Assembly: GCA_040877415.1 (NCBI GenBank)
Contig: JBBDNV010000154.1
Coordinates: forward strand, 1 to 14,213
Source of the DNA: JBBDNV01 sp040877415
Lineage (GTDB): Bacteria; Planctomycetota; Planctomycetia; Pirellulales; PALSA-1355
Length of the DNA stretch: 14,213 nt
Reading direction: 5' to 3'
Below are positions 5,745 through 12,709 of the stretch, piece after piece. The notes under the pieces are model-generated. The model saw only the letters and a list, made by a program, of their open reading frames with translations, had not been told where the DNA came from and made no database searches. Numbering within the stretch: position 1 is the stretch's first letter; each line of letters begins with the position of its first letter. The translations under genes and the position numbers were made by a program.

Positions 5745-6704
5745 ATGGCGGAAGTCGCGGCAACGGCCAAGCGAATCATCGGCAATGTCGAGAACGTCAT
5801 TGTCGGCAAGCGGTCGCAAATCGTGCTGTCGCTGGTCGCCTGGTTTTGCGAGGGGCACATCCTTTTGGAAGACGTGCCGGGCGTGGCCAAGACGATGCTC
5901 GCCCGGGCCCTTTCGGCCAGCGTCGGCTGCTCGTTCAAGCGCATTCAATGCACGCCCGATTTGCTGCCCACCGACGTCACGGGGGCCAGCGTCTTCAATC
6001 CGAAGACGACGGACTTCGAGTTCCGTCCGGGGCCGATTTTCGCCCAGATCGTGCTGGCCGACGAAATCAATCGGACCACCCCGCGCACGCAGTCCGCGCT
6101 TCTCGAAGCGATGGCCGAGGCCCGCGTCTCGGTCGACGGCATCACGCACCCGCTCGAGCAGCCGTTTCTGGTGATCGGCACGCAGAACCCGATCGATCAT
6201 GAAGGGACGTTTCCGCTGCCCGAGGCGCAGCTCGACCGGTTTCTGGTGCGCTTCAGCCTCGGCTATCCGACGATGGAACAGGAGTTGAAAATGCTGGAAA
6301 TGCTGGAGCACGGGCATCCGCTGGATCGACTGGAGCCGGTGGTTTTGGCGGCCGACCTGGTGGCCTGCCAGCGGGCGGTGCGCGAAGTGCACGTCGACGA
6401 CAAGGTGCGCCGCTACCTGATGCAAATCGTGCACGAAACGCGGACCCACGACGACTTGAGCCTGGGCGCAAGCCCCCGCGCCTCGCTGGCCCTGTTCCGC
6501 ACGGGACAGGCGATGGCCGCGATCCTGGGGCGCAACTTCGTGCTTCCCGACGACGTGAAGCGCGTCGCGCCGGCCGTCATGACGCACCGGCTGATCGTGC
6601 GGCCCGAAAGCCGGCTGCGCAAGGTGACCGGCGCACAAATCGTCGACGAAATCCTGGGCGAAGTTCCCGTGCCAACGCTGGCCGGCGAAGCGCGCGTGTC
6701 ATGA
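5745..6704 (+). CDS. MoxR family AAA+ ATPase
   Basis: A 319-residue MoxR-type AAA+ ATPase, a family of ATP-driven chaperone-like proteins that act on VWA-domain and envelope or secreted partners. Walker A reads DVPGVAKT (residues 43-50, K49; the Ala before Lys is usual in MoxR). Walker B is VLADEIN with D106 and E107. Sensor 1 is GTQNPID with N148, followed by the typical EGTFPLPEAQLDRF. The C-terminal lid contains LGASPRASLALFR and the VLPDDVKRVAPAVMTHRL region. Length is standard. I chose the ATG at 5745, with GAGG about 11 bases upstream; the longer frame from 5664 adds an unrelated Arg/Cys-rich head. The stop overlaps the next start (ATGA, 6701-6704), so it is translationally coupled to the DUF58 gene. 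I see no strong promoter in the 117-base gap before it. Confidence 0.95.
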   Translation: MAEVAATAKRIIGNVENVIVGKRSQIVLSLVAWFCEGHILLEDVPGVAKTMLARALSASVGCSFKRIQCTPDLLPTDVTGASVFNPKTTDFEFRPGPIFAQIVLADEINRTTPRTQSALLEAMAEARVSVDGITHPLEQPFLVIGTQNPIDHEGTFPLPEAQLDRFLVRFSLGYPTMEQELKMLEMLEHGHPLDRLEPVVLAADLVACQRAVREVHVDDKVRRYLMQIVHETRTHDDLSLGASPRASLALFRTGQAMAAILGRNFVLPDDVKRVAPAVMTHRLIVRPESRLRKVTGAQIVDEILGEVPVPTLAGEARVS

Positions 6705-8035
6705 AATGGTTTTTGGGAGCCCTGCTGCTGTTGGCCGTCGCCCTGGCGCTGGACCTGGGATTGCTGGCCTACGCGATGTATGCACTGTTGGGCGTGATGG
6801 TGGTGAGCCGCTTTTTGGCGCGCAGTTGGTCCGACAACCTGCGAGCTACCCGCGAGTGCAATCGGCTGGCCGCCTACATCGGCGAGACCGTGGCGGTGAA
6901 CGTGACGATCGAAAACACCGGCGCCCTGCCGATCGCCTGGCTATTGGTCGAAGATCTTCTGCCGCGGCACGCGCTGGTCTACGATCCGCCCAGCCTGCGC
7001 ACGAGCGGGAAGCGTTTGCAGTTGGCGATGTTCCCGCGCCGCGGGCGGAAAACGATCTACTACCAGTTGCAGTGCAACCGGCGCGGCTACTACCAGATCG
7101 GCCCGCTGGTGCTCGAAACGGGCGACGTGTTCGGCCTGCACCGCCGCTATCGCGTGGCCAGCGAGCCGCATTTCCTGCTCGTGTATCCGCGGGTGCATCC
7201 GCTGGAAGGTTTTGACATCGCCTCGCGCCGTCCGATCGGCGAGGTGAAAATGAGCTACCGGCTGTTCGAGGATCCAACGCGCGTGGCCGGCGTGCGCCGC
7301 TACCAGTGGGGCGATCCGTTGAACCGCATCAACTGGCGAGCCACCGCCCGCACCGGCATGCTGCACAGCAAAGTCTACGAGCCGTCGACCGTGGCCGGGA
7401 TCACGGTGCTGTTGGACTTTCATCAGTCGTCGTTCGACGAGCGGCACGAGCCGTATCGCTCGGAGCTGGCGGTCACGGCGGCCGCGTCGCTGGCCAATGC
7501 GGTGTTTCAAATGGGGCAACAGGTGGGGCTGGTGACCAACGGGCGCGACGCGGCCGACCGGATTCGCCAGGAGGGCTGGGATTTCGACATCCGCACGCGC
7601 GACGCCGCCCAAAAAGCCGCCGGCATGGCCGACACGAGCGACCGCCTGCAACCGCTGGTGGTGGAAACGCGCCGCGGGCCGGAGCAACTGATGCGCATCC
7701 TGGAAACACTGGCCCGGTTGGAAATGACCGACGGCCTGGACGTGGCGCAACTGGTCGGCGAAATGGCCGGCCGGCTGCCGCGCGATGCCACGGTGGTGGC
7801 GATTCTCACCGCGGTGACCGACGAAACGGCCGTGGCGCTGGGCAATTTGCGGCGCCGCGGCTTCGCCGTGACGGCGCTCGTGAACGTTTACGACGACCGC
7901 CAGTACGCCGAAGCCGCCGGCAAGCTGCTCGCCGAACGAATCGACGCCCGCCATTTGCACGACGAAAGCTCCGTCAGCTCCGTGTGCCGCTCTCATGTAC
8001 TACAAGCCGCCCCGGACGTGCCGCAGACAATATGA
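6701..8035 (+). CDS. DUF58 domain protein
   Basis: A 444-residue membrane-anchored DUF58 protein, the classic neighbour of MoxR ATPases. Two hydrophobic segments lie within residues 2-37. A beta-rich region of about 40-180 follows (including VEDLLP, FPRRGRKTIYYQLQCNRRGYY and GPLVLETGDVFGL). The DUF58 signature is at about 185-228: RVAGVRRYQWGDPLNRINWRATAR, a pattern conserved in the family. The remainder resembles a VWA-like fold (ITVLLDFHQSSF) but lacks the full MIDAS DxSxS motif. The molecular role of the family is not settled; association with MoxR and the envelope is known. The start overlaps the MoxR stop by four bases. The stop TGA (8033-8035) is also the first triplet of a heptamer repeat tract. 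Confidence 0.93.
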   Translation: MKWFLGALLLLAVALALDLGLLAYAMYALLGVMVVSRFLARSWSDNLRATRECNRLAAYIGETVAVNVTIENTGALPIAWLLVEDLLPRHALVYDPPSLRTSGKRLQLAMFPRRGRKTIYYQLQCNRRGYYQIGPLVLETGDVFGLHRRYRVASEPHFLLVYPRVHPLEGFDIASRRPIGEVKMSYRLFEDPTRVAGVRRYQWGDPLNRINWRATARTGMLHSKVYEPSTVAGITVLLDFHQSSFDERHEPYRSELAVTAAASLANAVFQMGQQVGLVTNGRDAADRIRQEGWDFDIRTRDAAQKAAGMADTSDRLQPLVVETRRGPEQLMRILETLARLEMTDGLDVAQLVGEMAGRLPRDATVVAILTAVTDETAVALGNLRRRGFAVTALVNVYDDRQYAEAAGKLLAERIDARHLHDESSVSSVCRSHVLQAAPDVPQTI

Positions 8036-8087
8036 AGAGAAGGATGAAGGATGAAGGACGAAGGATGAAGGACGAAGGACGAAGGAT
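8033..8087 (+). repeat. Heptamer repeat GAAGGAY x7 after the DUF58 stop
   Basis: Seven tandem units of GAAGGAT or GAAGGAC run from 8039 to 8087, preceded by TGAAGA whose TGA is the DUF58 stop. The first 26 bases (8033-8058) are identical to the minus-strand tract at 2092-2067. Units 3, 5 and 6 end in C, the others in T. The tract is non-coding here. Confidence 0.9.
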
Positions 8088-8161
8088 CAAAGTTTGGCCC
8101 ACAACGACCGGGCCGCGCACGAACTACGATCCACTAGAATGTGTTTCAAAACCCTGTACCC

Positions 8162-8176
8162 GGGGTCATTGACCCC
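8162..8176. repeat. Perfect palindrome GGGGTCA-T-TGACCCC
   Basis: Two perfect 7-base arms surround one T. The right arm overlaps the -35 of the putative promoter for the DUF4129 gene, so it could be an operator. It shares the TCATTGA centre and the following GGC...CTAC/ATTC bases with the palindrome at 86-100, which suggests a dispersed element instead. Confidence 0.5.
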
Positions 8177-8199
8177 ATTCCGGCCTCACCAGCTACAAT
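8169..8199 (+). promoter_or_regulatory. Putative promoter for the DUF4129 gene
   Basis: TTGACC (8169-8174) and TACAAT (8194-8199) are separated by 19 bases, slightly long. Transcription would start near 8206, only about 13 bases before the ATG at 8219, which fits the absence of a Shine-Dalgarno sequence there. It would let the gene be expressed apart from moxR and the DUF58 gene. Confidence 0.4.
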
Positions 8200-8218
8200 T
8201 CGGTTAACCACAATCTCT

Positions 8219-10174
8219 ATGGCACGCCGTCTTCACCAGACGCTGGCCGACTACGTGGTGATCGCCATCAGCCCGGCGCTCATCATGGCGCTGGTCGGGA
8301 GCCTGGTGTATTTCCTGCTGGCCGTTTTCTACCAGGGGCAATATCAAGAACGGCTCCATTGGGTCATGGCGTGCTTCGTGTTCGCGGCGGTGTTGATCGG
8401 GCGGATTTCGATCGAGGAAGGATTTGAGCGGGCCGCGCCGTTCGGCGCCGCGCTGGCCATCCTCGTCGGCATCGCGGCCTATCAATTCATGGAGTATCAG
8501 GGCACCTGGGTCGACGATTTTGGCTGGATCATCAACTTCGCGCTGATCGGGATCATCTGGTGGTGCGCCCACAAGCTGACCTGGGACTGCACCGTCATCG
8601 ACGACGCCCAGGATTCCTCCGGCGAAGGGCTGATGCAGGTCGCCGGGTTGGAGCGCCCGGCCGACGAGCGGAACGCGGCGGCCGACGAAGAGCGCCGGCT
8701 CGAGGGCACCACGTCGCGCGGCGTGCCCGCCGGCTACTGGCAGCGCTACGTCGAGCATCAGCGGCGGCCGCACGCGCCGGGCGTGTGGGTGGTCTATTTT
8801 TCGCTGGCCGCCTTGCCGATTTTCGGCGTCGGCGGGTGGTTTATTCCCGCGTCCGACACGGCGGCACGGCGTTATGTGTTTGGGCTTCTGTGCATCTACG
8901 TGGCCAGCGGGCTGGGCCTGCTCGTGACGACGAGCTTTCTCGGCTTGCGGCGTTATTTGCGGCAGCGGCGGATCGAAATGCCCACCGCGATGGCCAACGT
9001 GTGGCTGGGGATCGGGTTGGCGATCATCCTGACGCTCGTTGTCGCCGCCGCGCTTGTGCCCCGGCCGAGCGCCGAATACGCGATCTCCGAATTGCCGTTT
9101 ACGCTCGGCTCGCCCGAGGCGGGCTCTTCCCAGATCGCTCCATCGAAACGCGAGGGCACCAAAGACGACGAGCCAGGCCCGGCCGCCGCCGAAAAGCCGC
9201 AAGACGACGAACCAACCGACGACGAAAAGCCCACCGGCGCCGGCAACCAACCCCAAGGCGAAGCCCAGGGTGAAGACGCCTCGAGCAAGCCGTCGAGCGA
9301 TTCGCAGTCGAAGTCGGAAGGTAAGCGGGGCGAGTCGTCTTCCAGTGAAGGCCGGCAGCGAAACGCGGAATCGAAAGGCGGCCAAAACGCACGCGCCGAG
9401 GGCGATCGGGCGAATCAGCCCAAAGAATCTCCATCGGACGCCGAAGAACGATCGAAAATCGCGAATGCTTTGAAGCGACTTAAGCAGCAGGAAGAGCCCG
9501 CGAAGGCCGCCGACGACCAGCCGTCCGCCGACGAGGACCAGGGAAAATCGGAAGCCGCCCCGGAGCCGACGGAACCGAGCGAGCCGGGGTTTTCGATTCC
9601 TTCGGAAACCGCGATCAGCCCGCTGGTCACGCTATTGAAATGGGCCTTCTACGCCCTGTTTGTTCTGGCGGTGCTATATGCATTGTGGCGCTATCGCCAT
9701 GACGTGCTGGCCGCGTTTCGCAATTTTCTCGTTGAATTGCGGGCCTTGTGGGATGCTCTGTTGGGGAGACGCCGCGATTACGGCGTGGCGGCCGACCTGG
9801 TGTTGGAGATCAAGATTCCCGCTTCGCCGTTTTCCAGCTTTGCCGATCCGTTCACGAGCGGGCTGGCTGGCCGCTCGTCGATCGAAGAGCTGGTGCGCTA
9901 CAGTTTCGAGGCGTTCGAGGCCTGGTCGCGCGAACACGGCTGCGCGCGCCAGCCCGAGCAAACCCCGCACGAGCTGGCCCGCGACGTGGCCCGGTTGAAT
10001 TCCTTCATCGCCGCGGAGGCCCGCCATATCGCCGAGCTTTACGCCCGGGCCGCGTACGCCAAAGGGGCCTTGCCGGAAGGTAGCACCGAGCAACTGCGGC
10101 AGCTTTGGCGGAAGATGCAATCCACCACCGGCGTCCGCACGATTACAGCCCAAGAGTTGCAATCGTGGACGTGA
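8219..10174 (+). CDS. Multi-pass membrane protein with C-terminal DUF4129 domain
   Basis: A 651-residue membrane protein. About seven hydrophobic segments lie before residue 290 (among them YVVIAISPALIMALVGSLVY at about 12, VWVVYFSLAALPIFGVGGW at about 190, and VWLGIGLAIILTLVVAAALV at about 262). Residues 301-462 are a low-complexity Ser/Glu/Asp/Lys/Pro/Gln stretch, probably disordered. One more membrane segment follows at about 467-491 (LLKWAFYALFVLAVLYALW), then a C-terminal domain matching DUF4129: SIEELVRYSFEAFEAW, the conserved TPHELARDVARL and LWRKMQ. DUF4129 proteins commonly accompany MoxR/DUF58 genes, often fused to a transglutaminase domain, which is missing here. I chose the ATG at 8219 because the earlier in-frame ATG (8141) would cover the palindrome and promoter with a non-membrane head. 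No clear ribosome binding site precedes either start. Membrane role is secure; biochemical role unknown. Confidence 0.82.
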   Translation: MARRLHQTLADYVVIAISPALIMALVGSLVYFLLAVFYQGQYQERLHWVMACFVFAAVLIGRISIEEGFERAAPFGAALAILVGIAAYQFMEYQGTWVDDFGWIINFALIGIIWWCAHKLTWDCTVIDDAQDSSGEGLMQVAGLERPADERNAAADEERRLEGTTSRGVPAGYWQRYVEHQRRPHAPGVWVVYFSLAALPIFGVGGWFIPASDTAARRYVFGLLCIYVASGLGLLVTTSFLGLRRYLRQRRIEMPTAMANVWLGIGLAIILTLVVAAALVPRPSAEYAISELPFTLGSPEAGSSQIAPSKREGTKDDEPGPAAAEKPQDDEPTDDEKPTGAGNQPQGEAQGEDASSKPSSDSQSKSEGKRGESSSSEGRQRNAESKGGQNARAEGDRANQPKESPSDAEERSKIANALKRLKQQEEPAKAADDQPSADEDQGKSEAAPEPTEPSEPGFSIPSETAISPLVTLLKWAFYALFVLAVLYALWRYRHDVLAAFRNFLVELRALWDALLGRRRDYGVAADLVLEIKIPASPFSSFADPFTSGLAGRSSIEELVRYSFEAFEAWSREHGCARQPEQTPHELARDVARLNSFIAAEARHIAELYARAAYAKGALPEGSTEQLRQLWRKMQSTTGVRTITAQELQSWT

Positions 10175-10186
10175 GAACGTAGCTAT

Positions 10187-10216
10187 TTGACAGCGGCCGG
10201 CGTCGCAAACAAGAAT
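10187..10216 (+). promoter_or_regulatory. Possible promoter for the HEAT/VWA gene
   Basis: A perfect -35 TTGACA (10187-10192) lies 18 bases before AAGAAT (10211-10216), in the 110-base gap after the DUF4129 gene. The leader would be about 60 bases. The -10 match is only moderate. Confidence 0.35.
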
Positions 10217-10284
10217 GGCATGGATCAGGCGTCCTGGCGGAACATTTTGGGGCCGGCCCGCTCGAGCGGCCCGACGAGGCTAGC

Positions 10285-11637
10285 ATGCGACACGCATGGC
10301 GATCGTTGGCAGTGGCCTCGTTGCTTCTGTTCATCGCCCCGATGGGTGGCCCTTGCGCTAGGGCCGACAGCCTGCTCGATCGGTTCGAAAATGCCCGGCC
10401 GGCGCTGCAGCGTCAATTGCGCAGCCGCTCGGTGGATGCGCGTCTCGAAGCGCTCGGGGCGCTTTGCGAGTACCCCTTAGCCGACGCGGCTCGAATCGTG
10501 CACGGATGCTTCGCGGACGAATCGGAAGAGGTGCGCGAGAGGGCCTACGCCACGCTGTTGGCGATCAACGGCGAGCAGGAGGTTTGCGACGCGCTCGTCG
10601 AGTTGGCCGACAAGGGGATGCACGACCGGAACTGGCCGCGCACGGTTCCGCCGGCGTTGGCCGCGTTGCTCTCGTCGAATCTGCCCATCGCGCGGCTCAA
10701 GACGCAGCAGTTTCTGGACACAACGATCGCCGCGTCGCCGCGAGGGCCGCAAATCGCGCTGGCCATCGCCGACGCCCTGGGCGACCGCCGCCAGAGGGCC
10801 GACGTCGTGACGCTCGCGCGACTGTCGAGAACCAAGGTGTTTGCCGAGAATTTCGGAGTGCGACGGGCCGTTGTGGGCGCGCTTGCGCAAATCCCGACCA
10901 AGGACGCCGTCGGCACCCTGATCGGCATGCTCGACCGCGTGGGAGGCGAGGCCAAAGCGGACGCCTCGCAGTACCTGACCACGGTAACCGGCCAAATCTA
11001 CGGAGTCGACGCCGCCGCGTGGGGCCGCTGGTGGGATCAGGCCCGAGCGGCCTTCGAGTATCCGCATCACTCGCAAAACTCGCCCGGTCGCAGCACCCAA
11101 ACCGAGAGTCCCGGCGGATACTACTACGGCCTGCCGCTGTTTGCCGAGCGGCTGGTGTTCGTGCTCGACATCTCGGGCAGCATGCAGGGAGGACGGATCG
11201 TGGCCGCCAAGCGCGAGCTGGCAAGGGCCATCCATGGTCTGCCCGATCACGCGTCTTTTGGCATCGTCGTGTTCAACGAGCGCGTGGGTAGCTGGAAGAA
11301 AATGCTCGTGCCGGCCGACAAGAAAATGAAGGAAGCGGCGATCGAGTACATTGAACAACTGAATCCGCATTCCAACACCGCGTCGTACGACGCGCTTGCA
11401 GCGGCGCTGACCTACGACACCGAAGCGATTTATTTCCTTTCCGACGGCGCGCCCACCAGCGGCAAGATCCTCGCCCCAGTGGACATCATCGCGGCCATCA
11501 CCGCCGCCAACAAAGTGCGCCGCATCACGATCTATACGATCGGCATCGCACCGGGCTTTCCCGGCAGCCCGACCGACGCGTTTCTCAAGACCCTGGCCGA
11601 CGAGAATTTCGGCCAATACCGCCGCGTCGACGGGTAG
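10285..11637 (+). CDS. Exported HEAT-repeat plus VWA domain protein
   Basis: A 450-residue protein. Residues 1-27 form a signal peptide (SLAVASLLLFIAPMGG, ending CARA). Residues 35-260 are helical HEAT-like repeats, such as RSVDARLEALGALCEY, ESEEVRERAYATLLAI and FGVRRAVVGALAQI, followed by a WGRWWDQA motif. A Gly/Tyr-rich joint (SPGGYYYGLPLF) leads to a VWA domain from about residue 290. Its metal-ion (MIDAS) site is complete: D295-I-S297-G-S299, T365 and D387 in LSDGAP. The protein could therefore bind a ligand through a divalent cation. There is no C-terminal membrane segment, so it is probably secreted or periplasmic. GAGG at 10276-10279 stands 5 bases before the ATG. The MoxR neighbourhood suggests it is a substrate or partner of that module; this is inference. 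The gene is convergent with the next one, 14 bases away. Confidence 0.9.
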   Translation: MRHAWRSLAVASLLLFIAPMGGPCARADSLLDRFENARPALQRQLRSRSVDARLEALGALCEYPLADAARIVHGCFADESEEVRERAYATLLAINGEQEVCDALVELADKGMHDRNWPRTVPPALAALLSSNLPIARLKTQQFLDTTIAASPRGPQIALAIADALGDRRQRADVVTLARLSRTKVFAENFGVRRAVVGALAQIPTKDAVGTLIGMLDRVGGEAKADASQYLTTVTGQIYGVDAAAWGRWWDQARAAFEYPHHSQNSPGRSTQTESPGGYYYGLPLFAERLVFVLDISGSMQGGRIVAAKRELARAIHGLPDHASFGIVVFNERVGSWKKMLVPADKKMKEAAIEYIEQLNPHSNTASYDALAAALTYDTEAIYFLSDGAPTSGKILAPVDIIAAITAANKVRRITIYTIGIAPGFPGSPTDAFLKTLADENFGQYRRVDG

Positions 11638-11651
11638 GCGCCGTTCGAGGC

Positions 11652-12479
11652 CTACAGCAGCGGTCGCAGCCAGCTCCAGAAGCGGTTTTTCAGCGTCACC
11701 GCCAGCGGGTTCGGAAGCACCTCGGGCGGCGCGCTTTGCCGCGAGTTGTCGGGCGAAATCACGCCCACGTCCATTTCGCCGTCGGTGAAATAGCGGTCCC
11801 CGCCGCCGTTGCGGCCGTCGAAGGTCGGCCCCACGCCGGTCACCTGATAGGTGCGCACCAACTGGCCGGCCGCGGCCAGATCGTCCATCAGTTGATCGCG
11901 CTCATGGTCGACGTCGGCGTCGATGTGATGCGTCACCTGGCCCGTATAGTGACTCAAGCCCACACGGTCGTCGAAGGTCGCCGCGCCCAGCCACAACGGG
12001 CGTCCGTCGGCGCCGCGATCGCTCGATTTCCACAAGCGCACGTGCTGGCGCTTGCGCGGGCTGCCGCCCTGCGGCCTTTCGTACGCCAGGTCCTGGCGCC
12101 GGCCGAACAAATAGAGGGTGCTGACCGGCGCGGTCTTGTAAGGGCGATCCGCCAGGACGCGTTCGGCAATCTCGAGAGACGTGCGCAAGGTGATCGGATC
12201 GGCCGGATACCAGCCGGCGTCCAGGAACGCCCGCACGACTTCGTTCCGGGTGCCCACCAGGGCGACGTTCAACGGGTCGCCGGGAATGCCGGTGCCCGTT
12301 TCGGTCGTCTTGGGAGCCGTGGCCAGCGCGGGATGATGCTCGTAGTGCCGCCACAACGACGGCAGCACGAGATAAGCGACCAGCGCGTAGGCGATGACGA
12401 AGAGCACCAGCACGTGCAGCACGCGCCTTAATCGGCGGCGCCGCGCAGGGCGTTTGGAGCTGACGGCGGATTGGGACAT
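11652..12479 (-). CDS. Membrane-anchored LssY C-terminal domain protein
   Basis: A 275-residue protein. An Arg-rich start (RPARRRRLRR) is followed by one membrane helix at about 19-40 (RVLHVLVLFVIAYALVAYLV), giving a cytoplasmic N-terminus and an external C-terminal domain. Residues about 64-235 match the LssY-C domain (named from Legionella LssY): GDPLNVALVGTRNEVVRAFLDAGW, YPADPITLRTSLEI, PVSTLYLFGRRQDLAYE, GGSPRKRQHVRLW and HHIDADVDHERD are typical. In LssY itself the domain follows a PAP2/DedA membrane part, which is missing here. The domain has no established biochemical function. The ATG at 12479 lacks a strong Shine-Dalgarno (AGGA at about 10 bases). An extended -10 promoter lies upstream at 12551-12559. 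No partner gene is adjacent on this strand. Confidence 0.88.
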   Translation of the reverse strand: MSQSAVSSKRPARRRRLRRVLHVLVLFVIAYALVAYLVLPSLWRHYEHHPALATAPKTTETGTGIPGDPLNVALVGTRNEVVRAFLDAGWYPADPITLRTSLEIAERVLADRPYKTAPVSTLYLFGRRQDLAYERPQGGSPRKRQHVRLWKSSDRGADGRPLWLGAATFDDRVGLSHYTGQVTHHIDADVDHERDQLMDDLAAAGQLVRTYQVTGVGPTFDGRNGGGDRYFTDGEMDVGVISPDNSRQSAPPEVLPNPLAVTLKNRFWSWLRPLL

Positions 12480-12550
12480 GTTTGTCCTGGCGCGCGGGCG
12501 GATTCGATATCGCGGGCGAGCGACGACTGGGGATTTCCTCGTTGCCGGTC

Positions 12551-12559
12551 ATCATAGCA
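12551..12559 (-). promoter_or_regulatory. Extended -10 promoter for the LssY-C gene
   Basis: On the minus strand TGC-TATGAT (12559-12551) matches an extended -10. No -35 is clear, as is usual for this class. Transcription would start near 12544, giving a leader of about 65 bases. The surrounding bases CTTGCTATGATGAC nearly repeat those at 1225-1238 on the plus strand. Confidence 0.45.
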
Positions 12560-12592
12560 AGAAACGCCGCGGGCCGCGCCGGCATCCCGTGC

Positions 12593-12622
12593 TTGCCAGG
12601 GGCAAGGGGCGTCTACTATCAT
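12593..12622 (+). promoter_or_regulatory. Sigma70-type promoter for the MFS gene
   Basis: TTGCCA (12593-12598) and TATCAT (12617-12622) are 18 bases apart. The -10 is the same hexamer as in the promoter of the STAS gene. A small inverted repeat, CTTGCC-AGG-GGCAAG (12592-12606), covers the -35 and could be an operator. The leader would be about 80 bases. It stands back to back with the LssY-C promoter in the 230-base divergent gap. Confidence 0.5.
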
Positions 12623-12709
12623 CGGAGTCTCGCGGCGGCTCGCCACGCGGAAAGTGGCCCCGCCTTGCGGCGGAAATTCGTTACTAATTTCAACCCCGGA
12701 CGGCGATTG

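Noticed and set aside
8204..9385. Minus-strand frame of 393 codons opposite the DUF4129 gene
   Set aside because: Composition is Arg/Gly/His-rich with no motif; the plus strand encodes clear membrane helices and DUF4129.
12482..12709. N-terminal extension of the MFS transporter
   Set aside because: The frame is open, but the stretch has no ribosome binding site at 12482, would begin at the edge of the divergent gene, covers both putative promoters and reads as Arg/Gly-rich filler before a normal MFS start.
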